From NCBI RefSeq assembly GCF_017875235.1, contig NZ_JAGGMI010000001.1, forward strand, positions 1 through 64,000: DNA of 64,000 nt, read 5' to 3'. Shown here in pieces: positions 24,079-34,000 of the stretch (positions are counted from its first letter, which is position 1; the number at the start of each line of letters is the position of its first letter). The translations under genes and the position numbers were made by a program. Below the pieces are notes generated by a model. That model made no database searches and had not been told where the DNA came from. It worked only from the letters and a program-made list of their open reading frames with translations. The DNA comes from Asticcacaulis solisilvae (GTDB lineage: Bacteria; Pseudomonadota; Alphaproteobacteria; Caulobacterales; Caulobacteraceae).

Positions 24079-26730
24079 ATGATCGGCGATAAGGTGAGTG
24101 GGGATAGTGTGCTGGGCCGGCGACGCAGTCTGGCCACCTTGATAAAGTTGGGCTGTGTTGATGAAAGGGTAACGGAAGAGTTACTTCCCAATGGCGTACC
24201 TGTTGCTGATGAAGATGTACTGTGGGACTACAAAGAAACTTTACCTGTCCAAAAAGCAAATCCGACCCAAGAAGAAAAGTTGGATTATGCATATAAGATG
24301 GGAGAAATTGCGAAAGATGTAGTTGCGTTTTACAACAGTTACGGCGGATATTTAGTAGTTGGAATTCGCGACAACGACTATTCAATTTGTGGGTTCAACG
24401 ATGAATTCGATGTAAATGATCTCTGCAAGAAAATTCAAGGGGCAACTCGCGAAACAATTGATGCAAAGTTTCGAATAGTGGATGGCTCTGGCCAAGCCTA
24501 CGGAAGGCGTATCGGCATACTGTATATACCGGAGAGGCCTAGGGACAGAGATCCAGTCCAGTTTCTCAAAGATGCTCCCGCTAATGCTCATAGTCGACGC
24601 GCTTACTTCGCAAACGACATTTATATGCGATCTCGGGAGGAGTGTCGCTCGGCCACTACGTCCGCAGACTTCGCGTTCCTTTTCAATCGGGACCGCTTTG
24701 GCCTCGCATCTGTTGCGATTGAAAGCAGTTATATCGAGAACAATTTACCAGCAAAAGATCCTAATCTTATCGAATTTGTTGGCAGAGATCGCCAATTAGA
24801 CGATCTTTGGCGATGGTTTACAGATCGTTACACGGCGGTCAAGCTTCTATCTGGATCAGGGGGAGTCGGCAAGACGTCTATTGCTTGGACTTTCTGCGAC
24901 GCAGTTTCGCGCAACCCTCCCAGTGGTTTAGAAAAGGTAGTTTGGCTAACAGCCAAGAAAAAGACTTATGCCGCGTTACTTGGACAATACATTGATATAG
25001 GCCACACCCATTTCTCAGATCTTACCAGTCTGTTAAAAGTTTTTCTTGGCGAGCTTGGCGTACCGGATGAACAAATTCAAGAAGATGCTTCAAGAGAAGA
25101 ATTAATAGAAGAATGCATCGATACGGTCAAAATGTTGCCTTGCCTATTAGTAGTTGACGACGTTGACTCCCTGCCAACAGAGGAACAGTACGACGTATTT
25201 CGTACGATCTCGATGATTTTTGACCGAGTGATTGCTGGAGGCGTCACGCGCGCCCGTGCGTTGCTCACTGCGCGTCTAAACCTTGGAGCTGCGCCAGGTC
25301 AGTTGATGCAAATAAATGGTTTGCCGCTCGAGGACTTCAGCGAGTACGCACTAAGGTCTGCTGATGCGATTAATGCACCTTTGCCGTCTGGAGCGGCGAA
25401 GCAGAGAGAAATTAAGCGTTTGCACGAGGCTAGTAACGGCTCGCCACTCTTTGCCGCAGCAATTCTTCGCCTCGTCGCCCGGGGAGAATCGCTGTCGCGC
25501 GCCATCAATCAGTATAGAGGCGCGGAAGGCGAAGAAGTCCGTAGGTTCGCGTTTGAACGCGAGCTAGACAGCTTAACTGACAATCAGCTTCGGTTACTGT
25601 TTGCGTCTACGCAATTGCGGCATTGCTCTATCGCACAACTCGTCGAAGCCACACACGGCAACAGAACGCTGGTTCGCGACGATATCGCCGTGCTGCGAAA
25701 CTACCATCTAATGTCACTAGGTGCTCCGACAGAAGGGTTCGTTCGGGATGAGCCTAGCATCTCGGTTCCAGCTGAAATAGCGTCAATGACCGATATTATT
25801 CGGAAGAAGATTTCCGATCCTAATAGGATCGAAACCAATTGCGCCAAGATGAATCGTGCCGCCGAGAATGGAGACCATGATACCTCGAAGATGTTTCAAA
25901 GGGTGGTACAATATTGGGCGGACGAGGATTTCGCACTAGCTGTTGAAGCAGCTGAGTATGCGTCAAAGAAAGTTCCTACAAACCCAGACGTATGGTGCCT
26001 GCTCGGTCGCGCATTGCTGATGGGCCCCAGTCCGTCGGCACGTAAGGCTGACGCGGCGCTCCGTAAGGCGCAGGAGTTAGGATCAGAGCGTCCCGAACTG
26101 ATCCCACTACGGTTGCAAGCAAAGGAATTGATCGGCGATTGGATGGGGGTGGTGCACCTTCTAGAAGGCGAAACCAAGCTAGATGCCCGTAATACGTTGG
26201 CCTTGGGCCGTGCCTATCAAGCACTTGGCGATGATCAGGCAAAATCTAGAAGTTGGGCTGATGCTGAGAGCTACTATCTTCGCGGAGCAACCCTAATTCA
26301 GGACGCCTTCGTAAATCACCGAGCTCACGGCGCTGTTGAATTATTGAAGGCGTTAAAAATTGATCTCACCGTTGCGTTCGTTGAGGCCGCATCGCACAAA
26401 ATTCAACGCGATGACGATAAAATAGAAATTTGGGATGCATCAGAGAAAGCCTGGCAATTTGAAGTCCATCACCGCAGCACTGTGATGTTGGGTGTGCAGG
26501 CCGCATTGGACTGGTCTTCAGCGCTTTTTCGGCGGCAACAATTTGATCGGTCCACATTAAACAAGCTTAGTCAGCTCGCGCGATCAATGGGGTCCTTTTC
26601 TCGAAACATAGACGTAAGGCATCCGAGCTGGCAAATTGTATCAGACCGCGTCACGCAGGCAGCCATACAACTATCAAAGAGGAGCCGCGAATATGAATTA
26701 CAATTGGGGCGCTCGCTACATAAAGGCTAG
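24079..26730 (+). CDS. AlbA_2 (Schlafen-like)-STAND NTPase with TPR-like C-terminus, putative defence protein
   Basis: 883 residues. Residues about 45-190 form an AlbA_2/Schlafen-type domain (WDYKETLP, IAKDVVAFYNSYGGYLVVGI). The middle is a STAND/NB-ARC-like NTPase with Walker A GSGGVGKT (259-266), Walker B LLVVDDVDS (356-364), an arginine-rich ARALLTAR sensor and GSPLFAAAIL in the winged-helix region. The C-terminal ~280 residues are helical repeats (LGRALLMGPSPSARKADAAL, LALGRAYQALGDDQAKSRSW). This is the sensor-switch-effector layout of bacterial NLR-like antiphage proteins: repeats recognise a trigger, the NTPase oligomerises, and the AlbA_2 domain (a nuclease or nucleic-acid binder in some Schlafens) acts. 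Codon use is clearly AT-richer than the core genes. Acts alone; no partner gene on its strand. Confidence 0.75.
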   Translation: MIGDKVSGDSVLGRRRSLATLIKLGCVDERVTEELLPNGVPVADEDVLWDYKETLPVQKANPTQEEKLDYAYKMGEIAKDVVAFYNSYGGYLVVGIRDNDYSICGFNDEFDVNDLCKKIQGATRETIDAKFRIVDGSGQAYGRRIGILYIPERPRDRDPVQFLKDAPANAHSRRAYFANDIYMRSREECRSATTSADFAFLFNRDRFGLASVAIESSYIENNLPAKDPNLIEFVGRDRQLDDLWRWFTDRYTAVKLLSGSGGVGKTSIAWTFCDAVSRNPPSGLEKVVWLTAKKKTYAALLGQYIDIGHTHFSDLTSLLKVFLGELGVPDEQIQEDASREELIEECIDTVKMLPCLLVVDDVDSLPTEEQYDVFRTISMIFDRVIAGGVTRARALLTARLNLGAAPGQLMQINGLPLEDFSEYALRSADAINAPLPSGAAKQREIKRLHEASNGSPLFAAAILRLVARGESLSRAINQYRGAEGEEVRRFAFERELDSLTDNQLRLLFASTQLRHCSIAQLVEATHGNRTLVRDDIAVLRNYHLMSLGAPTEGFVRDEPSISVPAEIASMTDIIRKKISDPNRIETNCAKMNRAAENGDHDTSKMFQRVVQYWADEDFALAVEAAEYASKKVPTNPDVWCLLGRALLMGPSPSARKADAALRKAQELGSERPELIPLRLQAKELIGDWMGVVHLLEGETKLDARNTLALGRAYQALGDDQAKSRSWADAESYYLRGATLIQDAFVNHRAHGAVELLKALKIDLTVAFVEAASHKIQRDDDKIEIWDASEKAWQFEVHHRSTVMLGVQAALDWSSALFRRQQFDRSTLNKLSQLARSMGSFSRNIDVRHPSWQIVSDRVTQAAIQLSKRSREYELQLGRSLHKG

Positions 26731-26889
26731 GACTGATTTATTCCATTGGCAGAGTTTCTGTTGCGAGCAAAAATGGATCACGCTAATCGGACTTGAGGAA
26801 CTCAACCTGCTGCTTAACCTATCAAGTTTAAAATTATTAACCCTTGGAGCCCATTATTTCGCCTCAGATGCGGTAGGCTCAGCTTGCGC

Positions 26890-27726
26890 TCACGTCGGCG
26901 GCAACTCTGTTACAGTCGCCATCGCCGCAATGTAACCTATTGCTACTTCATTACTATGAATACCCCTGTATAGTGCCGTCCGCCAGCCATTACAACCTTC
27001 GGTATCCTCACAAAAAGTCAGAAGTGTGCCGAGCCAGGCGCTCGCCATCTCGGATGTTACTGCTGTCACCGCAGGGTTCGCCTTTCGGATAAGACGAGGC
27101 AGCGCTTTCCATTGAGTTCGCATTTCGATGTGAAACGGCTCTTTCAGAGTATTGGCAAGATGAAACGTAACTATCGACAACACGTCATCTGCCAAAGCCG
27201 CAGCTGGCACGGCGCGAAAAGTCGCTGCTGCAAAAGGTGGCTGAACTTCGACCTGCCACAATACGTCGTTAGCAAATTCGTCGTAGTAAGGGTGTATAAA
27301 GCGCTCACCTTCTGTGACGCCCTTCACCACACTCCCCTTCGCGCCCGTGTTGCAGTGCGAGCAAGCTGGCACGAGGTTTGCGATCATTATGCAGAACTCA
27401 CCGTAGGCGTCCTTGGGCAGGTAGTGATCGACAGTACTAGTCGTTTTTGACCCGCATACGGGACAGCATGGTAAATCCTCCATGCGGCGGATATTCGCAA
27501 TTGGTTCCCGCTGAGCGCGGGCCTTGTAAAGTTTGGCCTGATCGTCCGTGATCGCCGGATCGAACACTGCAGGTGCGATTTTCCAAGGGTCGCCGTTGTT
27601 GTAGCGATATGCCTTGTAGGCGGTGACCCAAACATCTTTGTGCGGCGACCATTTTGGGTGGCTAGTCAGAACGTCAAGCCTATGATCATCCCCGTCGGCT
27701 TCAGGTGGCAAACCAATGAAAATCAT
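26890..27726 (-). CDS. HNH endonuclease, PtuB-like
   Basis: 278 residues. The HNH/zinc core is CCPVCGSKTTSTVDHYLPK, then NLVPACSHCNTGAKG: zinc Cys88/Cys91 and Cys122/Cys125, catalytic Asp100-His101, Asn126 and Lys130. Helical N- and C-terminal parts flank it. The gene overlaps the upstream ATPase gene by four bases on the minus strand. An ABC-type ATPase plus HNH nuclease pair is the Septu (PtuA-PtuB) arrangement. It could also be a related ATPase-HNH system, since no reference comparison was possible. Expected to cleave nucleic acid when the ATPase partner is released or activated. Confidence 0.78.
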   Translation of the reverse strand: MIFIGLPPEADGDDHRLDVLTSHPKWSPHKDVWVTAYKAYRYNNGDPWKIAPAVFDPAITDDQAKLYKARAQREPIANIRRMEDLPCCPVCGSKTTSTVDHYLPKDAYGEFCIMIANLVPACSHCNTGAKGSVVKGVTEGERFIHPYYDEFANDVLWQVEVQPPFAAATFRAVPAAALADDVLSIVTFHLANTLKEPFHIEMRTQWKALPRLIRKANPAVTAVTSEMASAWLGTLLTFCEDTEGCNGWRTALYRGIHSNEVAIGYIAAMATVTELPPT

Positions 27727-29417
27727 TGGGCAGAGCCCTCGCCGGCCGCGAGCAAAGCCGCGATGAAGGAGAGGGTTTCAGGATTTAGCTCGTTGGCAAA
27801 TTCTTCAAGAACATTTTCGATCGTTGTGCCCACCGGCAATGCCCTTACCCATGCAGCAATAGCATGTTCGTACCGATGTGTTCTCATGCTATCACCGAAC
27901 ACGAACTGAGATATTGAATCGACGCTGGCGCCGAACGTCTGCATACGCGGTCTGTCAACAACGGCCTCCCTTTCCACCAATGTCAGGTGTCGGACCCGTT
28001 CCCGCGATGCCTCTCGGACGACGTAACTCGAATGGGTGGCGATTATAGCAACAGACGAAGTCAGCGTCAGTAGCTCCTGAAGTTGCGTCATAAAATCCGA
28101 TATAAAGTTGGGATGCAGATGCGTTTCAGGCTCGTCGAACAACAGCAGGCTGTTGAGCTCAATCGCCGAGCACGCCTGAACGGCAAACCGAAGCATAGTC
28201 ACTTCACCGCTGCTCAACTGGCGAGAGCTAAGATCTGGATTCAAGAAAATTACATCTTGTTCCCAATCCAACTCACGTATTACGGCCAGGTTTCGCTGCT
28301 CGTTTGACCGACGGGCAAACTGGAAATAGCGGTGGCCATTGATGTTCACTGATCTGTGCAATAGCTCGGGTTTGCCCTGCTCGGGTGGCTTTAGCGGAAG
28401 ATAAATAGCTCCCCAAAGCCCTAGCGGCTCCAAAACGGCTTCCAAGATATGAAAACGATGGCCGACATCGTTCACGTAAAGGTCGCCGCCTCGGTAACAT
28501 GCGGCTAGTGCCATAAGCAAAGAGTTCCCACTTTCCAGTTGTGCGGCAGTTAAGCCGAAAAACTGGTAATCGATCCCTTCCCATGGAGGTATCGATTGGG
28601 GGTAAGCATCGGACGCAACTGATGAGAAAACCATCACACGGCTTACCGGCGGGTATGGATTGAGGACGACATTATCGCCATCGTCTCTGCCCTTCTCGGT
28701 GATTGCATGAACGATTGAGGCCAGAAGTTTCGTCTTGCCGGCGCCGTTCCTGCCGATCAGGACTGCAGCCCTGTCCTTAAAAAGCTGACCTGAGGTGAAG
28801 TCAAAATCGACCTCATACGGGTTGTCGGCGCATGGCAGTTTGGCCGACACTGTAAAATTGCTAATGGTCTGGTCTGCGGGAGGGAAGGGCTCTGGCCTAA
28901 TGTACCGGGCGCCTCTACGGAAAGACATGTAGGCCTCATCCTGTCGCAAAACCCCTTCATGGAATGCCTCAGAATGGAGAAGAGAAAGTCGGAGCTCGTC
29001 TGTTTTCTCGATATCAAGAAGGGCAGCGTCGCCTAGACGGCGAAGTGCGAACAAAGCTTGGGCGTAGCCGAGGACGTCAACAAAATCCCGATAGCTGAAG
29101 ACATCAGGGAACAACGACACAAAATTAGCCTCCACTTGGGCGGCTTCGACTACATTCCCACGCACATCGAACAAAGCGGTTAGAATATTTTCTGTTCTTG
29201 GCGCCTCCTGGAACATGACTCGAGTATGTTCTTCGAAAATAGTTTCGTTTCCGACGATTACGAGCAATTTGGCAAGCGTATGGTTCCCGAAGTCATTATG
29301 GGTGCTATGCACCGGCACGATATAAACAGCAGGCGCTATGTTGGCTTGTTGACGCGCTACAACGACAGTGCGTGCAAAAAACACGTCTATAGGTTCAGCA
29401 CCCGGAGCGTGCGGCAT
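27723..29417 (-). CDS. ABC/SMC-like AAA ATPase, PtuA-like
   Basis: 564 residues. Walker A is GRNGAGKT (222-229), the ABC signature LSSGE (401-405), Walker B LLLFDEPETHLHP (424-436), and the switch histidine is in VAIIATHSSYVV. The ~200 residues before the Walker A are helical and unassigned, longer than in a minimal ATPase. The C-terminal ~100 residues after the H-loop contain no TOPRIM motif, so this is not an OLD nuclease. Together with the downstream HNH gene (four-base overlap) it resembles Septu PtuAB. The pair is convergent with the STAND gene and divergent from the sigma module. Confidence 0.78.
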   Translation of the reverse strand: MPHAPGAEPIDVFFARTVVVARQQANIAPAVYIVPVHSTHNDFGNHTLAKLLVIVGNETIFEEHTRVMFQEAPRTENILTALFDVRGNVVEAAQVEANFVSLFPDVFSYRDFVDVLGYAQALFALRRLGDAALLDIEKTDELRLSLLHSEAFHEGVLRQDEAYMSFRRGARYIRPEPFPPADQTISNFTVSAKLPCADNPYEVDFDFTSGQLFKDRAAVLIGRNGAGKTKLLASIVHAITEKGRDDGDNVVLNPYPPVSRVMVFSSVASDAYPQSIPPWEGIDYQFFGLTAAQLESGNSLLMALAACYRGGDLYVNDVGHRFHILEAVLEPLGLWGAIYLPLKPPEQGKPELLHRSVNINGHRYFQFARRSNEQRNLAVIRELDWEQDVIFLNPDLSSRQLSSGEVTMLRFAVQACSAIELNSLLLFDEPETHLHPNFISDFMTQLQELLTLTSSVAIIATHSSYVVREASRERVRHLTLVEREAVVDRPRMQTFGASVDSISQFVFGDSMRTHRYEHAIAAWVRALPVGTTIENVLEEFANELNPETLSFIAALLAAGEGSAQ

Positions 29418-29812
29418 TGTTATATCCCTGCTTGTTGATGAAACTTATTTTACAAATGATTGATCTGTCAAAATAATTTGCTCAATCTATGCACGCTATT
29501 TGGTAACCGCAATGGTTGCCGTACTGATGAACTAAGTTGATCCCGTAATTGAATAATCGCGGCTACCTGGAGATGGATAGGCGCTGGGGTATAGGGCATG
29601 AGCAGAGGTTTCCCGTCCAAGTGCCTCTTCCATCGTTCAGGGAAATCATCAACTGCTCGCGATAACCGAATATTTCCAACGCGCCCTATGATTGTGAAAA
29701 TATAGCCTATGGTAGACCGGACAAATCATGCAAAAAAAATTTCAACGAGCTTCCGGTTTTTTAAGGCCGGTTTCGCTGCACATTTGAACCGCGTTAGTTT
29801 GGGCGTTGAGGA
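29418..29812. other. Divergent control region, no gene seen
   Basis: 395 bases between the divergent ATPase and sigma-like genes. AT-rich, with an A-run near 29734-29741. It should hold promoters for both operons. I see no repeat, terminator or small gene that I can support. Confidence 0.4.
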
Positions 29813-29818
29813 ATGACT

Positions 29819-30472
29819 ATGGGCAAAAAGGAAGATGGGCCGGACCCTGGCGATGTTAGTGGCTGGCTACGGGTCATCGAAAGCAAAATGCTTTCGAGGA
29901 TTCAAGGCCGCCACCTCGTGGCAGCCGCCCAAAAAATAGGGCCGTCCGGGGATCGACTTATCATCAACTCGCTTATGAACGAGATATCCGACAGAATGAT
30001 GCGCATTCTGCGCAAGTACATTGGCCGCAACCATCGCAATGAAGGTCGTGACATGATCGAGGACACGCATGGAAAGCTGATCGAAGCGGTACTCCGGTCT
30101 GATTCCGCCGACGGGATGGCAATGCGGACTGCGTTCGTGGCAACAGTGAAGTTTCGCGCTGCCGATGCCATCAGATCCGAAAGTCTTCACACAGATCGGT
30201 ATCAGTCTTCAGAAGAAGAAATGCCGGTGGCCGGCAGCCCTGGTAAACTTTCGGTCCTTGAAGAGGAGCGCGCTCACGTGGAAAGCGTGCTGAACCGGAT
30301 CGCTGACCCACGAAAACGTCTCGCCTTCCGTCTTCATATGGATGGTGTCCCGCGCAATTCTAAGAAAGTTGAGTCTATTGCTTCGGCACTAGGTGTGAGC
30401 GCGAAAACCGCAGAGACCTGGATCAAAGAGACAGAACAAGAAATCAAAATAATCCTTGGAGTTAACCCATGA
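29819..30472 (+). CDS. Sigma-70-like factor heading an ImmA/IrrE-UvrD module
   Basis: 217 residues from the second ATG, which sits six bases after GAGGA; the first ATG at 29813 is too close to it. Region 2-like: GRDMIEDTHGKLIEAVLRSD, then FVATVKFRAADAIRSESLHT. Region 4-like helix-turn-helix: KKVESIASALGVSAKTAETW. Spacing between regions fits a small ECF-like factor, with a longer linker. The stop overlaps the next start (ATGA). It may direct transcription of this module or act as a plain regulator; the target promoters were not identified. Confidence 0.65.
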   Translation: MGKKEDGPDPGDVSGWLRVIESKMLSRIQGRHLVAAAQKIGPSGDRLIINSLMNEISDRMMRILRKYIGRNHRNEGRDMIEDTHGKLIEAVLRSDSADGMAMRTAFVATVKFRAADAIRSESLHTDRYQSSEEEMPVAGSPGKLSVLEEERAHVESVLNRIADPRKRLAFRLHMDGVPRNSKKVESIASALGVSAKTAETWIKETEQEIKIILGVNP

Positions 30473-31086
30473 CGGACCAATCGAATGTCTCCAAGAGGGA
30501 CGAGGTCCTGTTCGCATTCCACCGGGACTGCGATACCCCGACCATCGACCAGATCATCGAGTGGACTCAGCGCTATCCCGAGTTTGCCGACGATATCCGT
30601 GCACACGCCGCGATCATGCATGATTGGGCGGCGAATGATGAAGCGGAGGAGGAAACAGTCGATGAACTCTTGATGACCCGCGCGCGCAGCCGAGCGCTCA
30701 ACGCGATTTACAGTGCCCAAGCGGCTGAAAAAACCGACGGCCAAAGCGTGGGCGAAACAACATTCGATCAACTGCTATCGGCCGTGGGTTTGGACACTCG
30801 GCAACTGGCCCGCGCCATTGATATCGGCCGTGATGTGCTTTCTGACCTTTTTCGCGGTCGTACCCGGGGGCCTATTGGACCGCGATTGGTCACGGCTCTG
30901 CTCGACAAGCTTCAGGCGACTCAAGATCAGTTCGAAAAAGCCCTCGCCTACGCTCTAAATCATCCTTCAATGGGACACGCCAGCTCTTCACGGCAGCCCA
31001 CTGTCATTCAATCTACTTTTGAGGAAAGTGTTCGGCGAAGTAACATGCCCCCGGAGCGCAAATCCTATTGGCTTGAAGAGGATTAA
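30469..31086 (+). CDS. Regulator/antitoxin-like protein paired with an ImmA/IrrE protease
   Basis: 205 residues. The N-terminal part (TIDQIIEWTQRYPEFADDIR, AHAAIMHDW) resembles the leader of regulators that accompany ImmA proteases. The middle (LDTRQLARAIDIGRDVLSDL) looks like an XRE-type helix-turn-helix. The tail FEESVRRSNMPPERKSYWLE is a short conserved-looking helix that could be the protease-recognised part. It sits between the sigma-like gene (ATGA overlap) and the protease-helicase gene (two bases apart). In the ImmA-ImmR paradigm such a repressor is cleaved upon DNA damage; here that is inference. Confidence 0.55.
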   Translation: MTDQSNVSKRDEVLFAFHRDCDTPTIDQIIEWTQRYPEFADDIRAHAAIMHDWAANDEAEEETVDELLMTRARSRALNAIYSAQAAEKTDGQSVGETTFDQLLSAVGLDTRQLARAIDIGRDVLSDLFRGRTRGPIGPRLVTALLDKLQATQDQFEKALAYALNHPSMGHASSSRQPTVIQSTFEESVRRSNMPPERKSYWLEED

Positions 31087-31088
31087 GC

Positions 31089-34000
31089 ATGGACGCCTGG
31101 CGCAATATCCGTTTGAAAGCCCGGGATTGCCATCTGAAAGCCCTTGCGACCGCCGAAGGTGATCGCCGAGGTCGCGCACTCGTCAGTGCCGCTTTGACGA
31201 ATGGTGATTGGGAGCTGCGTTATTGCCAACAGGGCGAGGTCTTTGGCCCCGGTGTCCGCGGCTCCTTCGAGCGGGCGGACGGCCTCGTATACATCGTAGC
31301 GGGTCAGGACCCTAAAGACGAAGTGGTAGTGCTTGCGCACGAAATTGGGCACTCAGAACTCCATCACGATCCGAGTAATGAAGTCCAGAACATTCAAGCC
31401 CAACTCGGCGGTGACACCATCGACAGCGGGGCTGGCGTTGTCGAGGGTTATTCACCTCGCGAACGCAAGGAAGTTCAGGCTGACATCTTCGCGGGTGAGT
31501 TTCTATGCCCAGCGGACTGGTTGCGTGCCGAGATAGTTGAAAACAGGCGGCGACCGTCGGAGATTGCAGAAGAGTTGGGCCTCCCTTTCGGTTTGGTTCT
31601 CAACCAAGCCGTCCGCGCTCTTTTGTTGCCGCCGCTTCGCGCGCCAGATGCTCAAGCGCTCGGGCCGGTAGTGGAACTTGACGAGAGCCAGCACCAAGCA
31701 GCGACTTGGAGCGGCGGCCCGCTGTTAGTGGATGCGGGACCTGGAACGGGCAAAACGCGTACACTGGTTCACCGCATCGGCTATGTGCTCAGTCAGGGAG
31801 CGTTATCAGGGTCAATCTTAGCGTTGACCTTTTCGAACAAAGCCGCAGAAGAAATGCGGGAACGCCTGTCGCATTCACACGAGGATGCGGCGATCGAGAT
31901 GTGGGTCGGGACTTTCCATGCTTTCGGCCTGGAAATGGTGACGAAATGGCCTGGTCGACTGGGGCGCACAACTGACGTAAAAATTTTGGATCAGACTGGC
32001 CAGCTTGCGCTCTTGGAAGCCAATCTCGCCCGGCTACCTCTGCATTACTACCAGAACCTCTTCGAGCCCGCGTACGAGCTTGTCTACGTCCTTCAGGCGA
32101 TTTCTCGTTGTAAGGATGAGGCGATCACGCCCGAAGAATATTTGGCGGAAGCGAGAGCTGCGCTTGCTCGGGCCGGATCATCTGAGGACGTCGAGGCCGC
32201 TGAAAGGGCCATCGAGGTTGGCGAGATTTACCAAGTCTACCAAGACCTATTGCTCCAAGCTGACGCTGTAGATTTTGGCGATTTGGTTATGATGCCGATG
32301 CAGTTGATGGCGGAGCACGAGGACATCCGAACGGAGTATCAGGAACGCTTCCAGCATATATTGGTTGATGAATATCAGGACGTGAACTTCGCCAGTGCCC
32401 GCCTCCTGCAACTGCTGGCCGGCGGGTGTCAGGACGTGTGGGTGGTGGGGGATCAACGCCAGTCCATCTATCGTTTTCGAGGAGCATCACCTGCAAATGT
32501 TGAGCGCTTCCAGACCGATTTCAGTGGCTCGAAGCTATCCCTAACCAGCAATTATCGTTCTGGCGGGCCCGTTGTACGGGCGTTTTCGCAATTCTCGCGG
32601 CATATGGCTGCGGACCCCGCCGCCGCCGCAAACTGGGCCGCTTATCGAGGTGAAGTTGGAGAGGTGACTTTAACCGTGGCGGGCACCGTCGCGGAAGAGG
32701 CTGCCGCGATTCGCGATAAGATTGAGGCCCTGCGCGCGAGCGGGATCAGCTATCGTGATCAGGTTATACTAGCCCGTAGTCACCTAACGCTTTCACGCAT
32801 TACCGATGTGCTGGAGCAGTTGGGAGTGCCGCTGCTTTACCTCGGAGACCTGTTCGAACGCGATGATGTTCGCGATCTTCTCTCCGTTGTCGCCATCGAT
32901 GCGGAATTTGGCGGCATCGGACTTGTGCGGGTCGCACAGCTTCCCGAATACGGCGCCACGAAAGGCGATGCGCTCGTCGTAATTCGCTGGTCGCAAGAGC
33001 AAAACATCACCATCTTCGATGCTCTTGGCCGCCTAAGTCAAATTGACGGGCTGAGCGATCAGGGAAAAATTGGGCTCGGAAAGCTGGCAGAACACTTTGC
33101 AGGTATGGGACCAGCAACGTCACCATGGGCATTGCTCACGACCTGGCTATTCGAACGTAGCAACTATCTTCGCCCACTGCTCGAAGCCAATGACGCACAG
33201 TCACAACAGAAGCTGATTGCGATCTATCAGTTACTCAAAGTTTGCAGCGAACATTACGACCTTGGGGGGCACGCCGATCTGCGAGACCCTGGCCGCAAAG
33301 CTTTCCTTGAGCGTATCCGCCGGATCGAAGCACTGAACCAGGACAGTCGCTATCGGGCGGTCGTCTCCGAGGCCGCGGATTTCGACGCCGTCCGGGTGAT
33401 GACGATCCATGGCAGCAAGGGCTTGGAATTCCGAGGCGTGCACCTTCCGGCGATTGCGACTCGCTATATGCCTTCCAACCGGCAATGGGTACGATGCCCT
33501 CCGCCGGCAACGCTCGGAAAGCTCATGATGCAAAAGGGCGATCATGATGCGGAGGAGGAATGCTTATTCTTCGTCGGCCTTTCGCGCGCTCGGGACCACC
33601 TTTGTCTTACCAGGGCGGAGCGTTATACCCAGACCAATGCCAGCGCATCGAAATTTCTCGAAACCGTGTCTCGGCATGTGCAGGTGAAGCGCTTTAACGG
33701 TCAATCGCCAATGCTCAAGGCGGCGCCCACGTGGACCGCACTGCCCCCCAGGGAGGTCTACGAAGAGCGTGAACTCGATGTCTATCTGAGGTGCCCCGCC
33801 CGATATCGCTATGAAGTGTTGGACGGGTTGCGCGGCGGCCGCGATTCATCTGCATATTTGCGGTTCCATCGATGCGTCCATCGCACCATGGGATGGCTCG
33901 AACAACAGGCACAGGATGGAAAAGTGGTTTCTGCAGATAGGGCAAAGCAGGAACTTGCCGAGCAATGGGAGAAACATGGCCCTAAGGGCCATGGGTTCGA

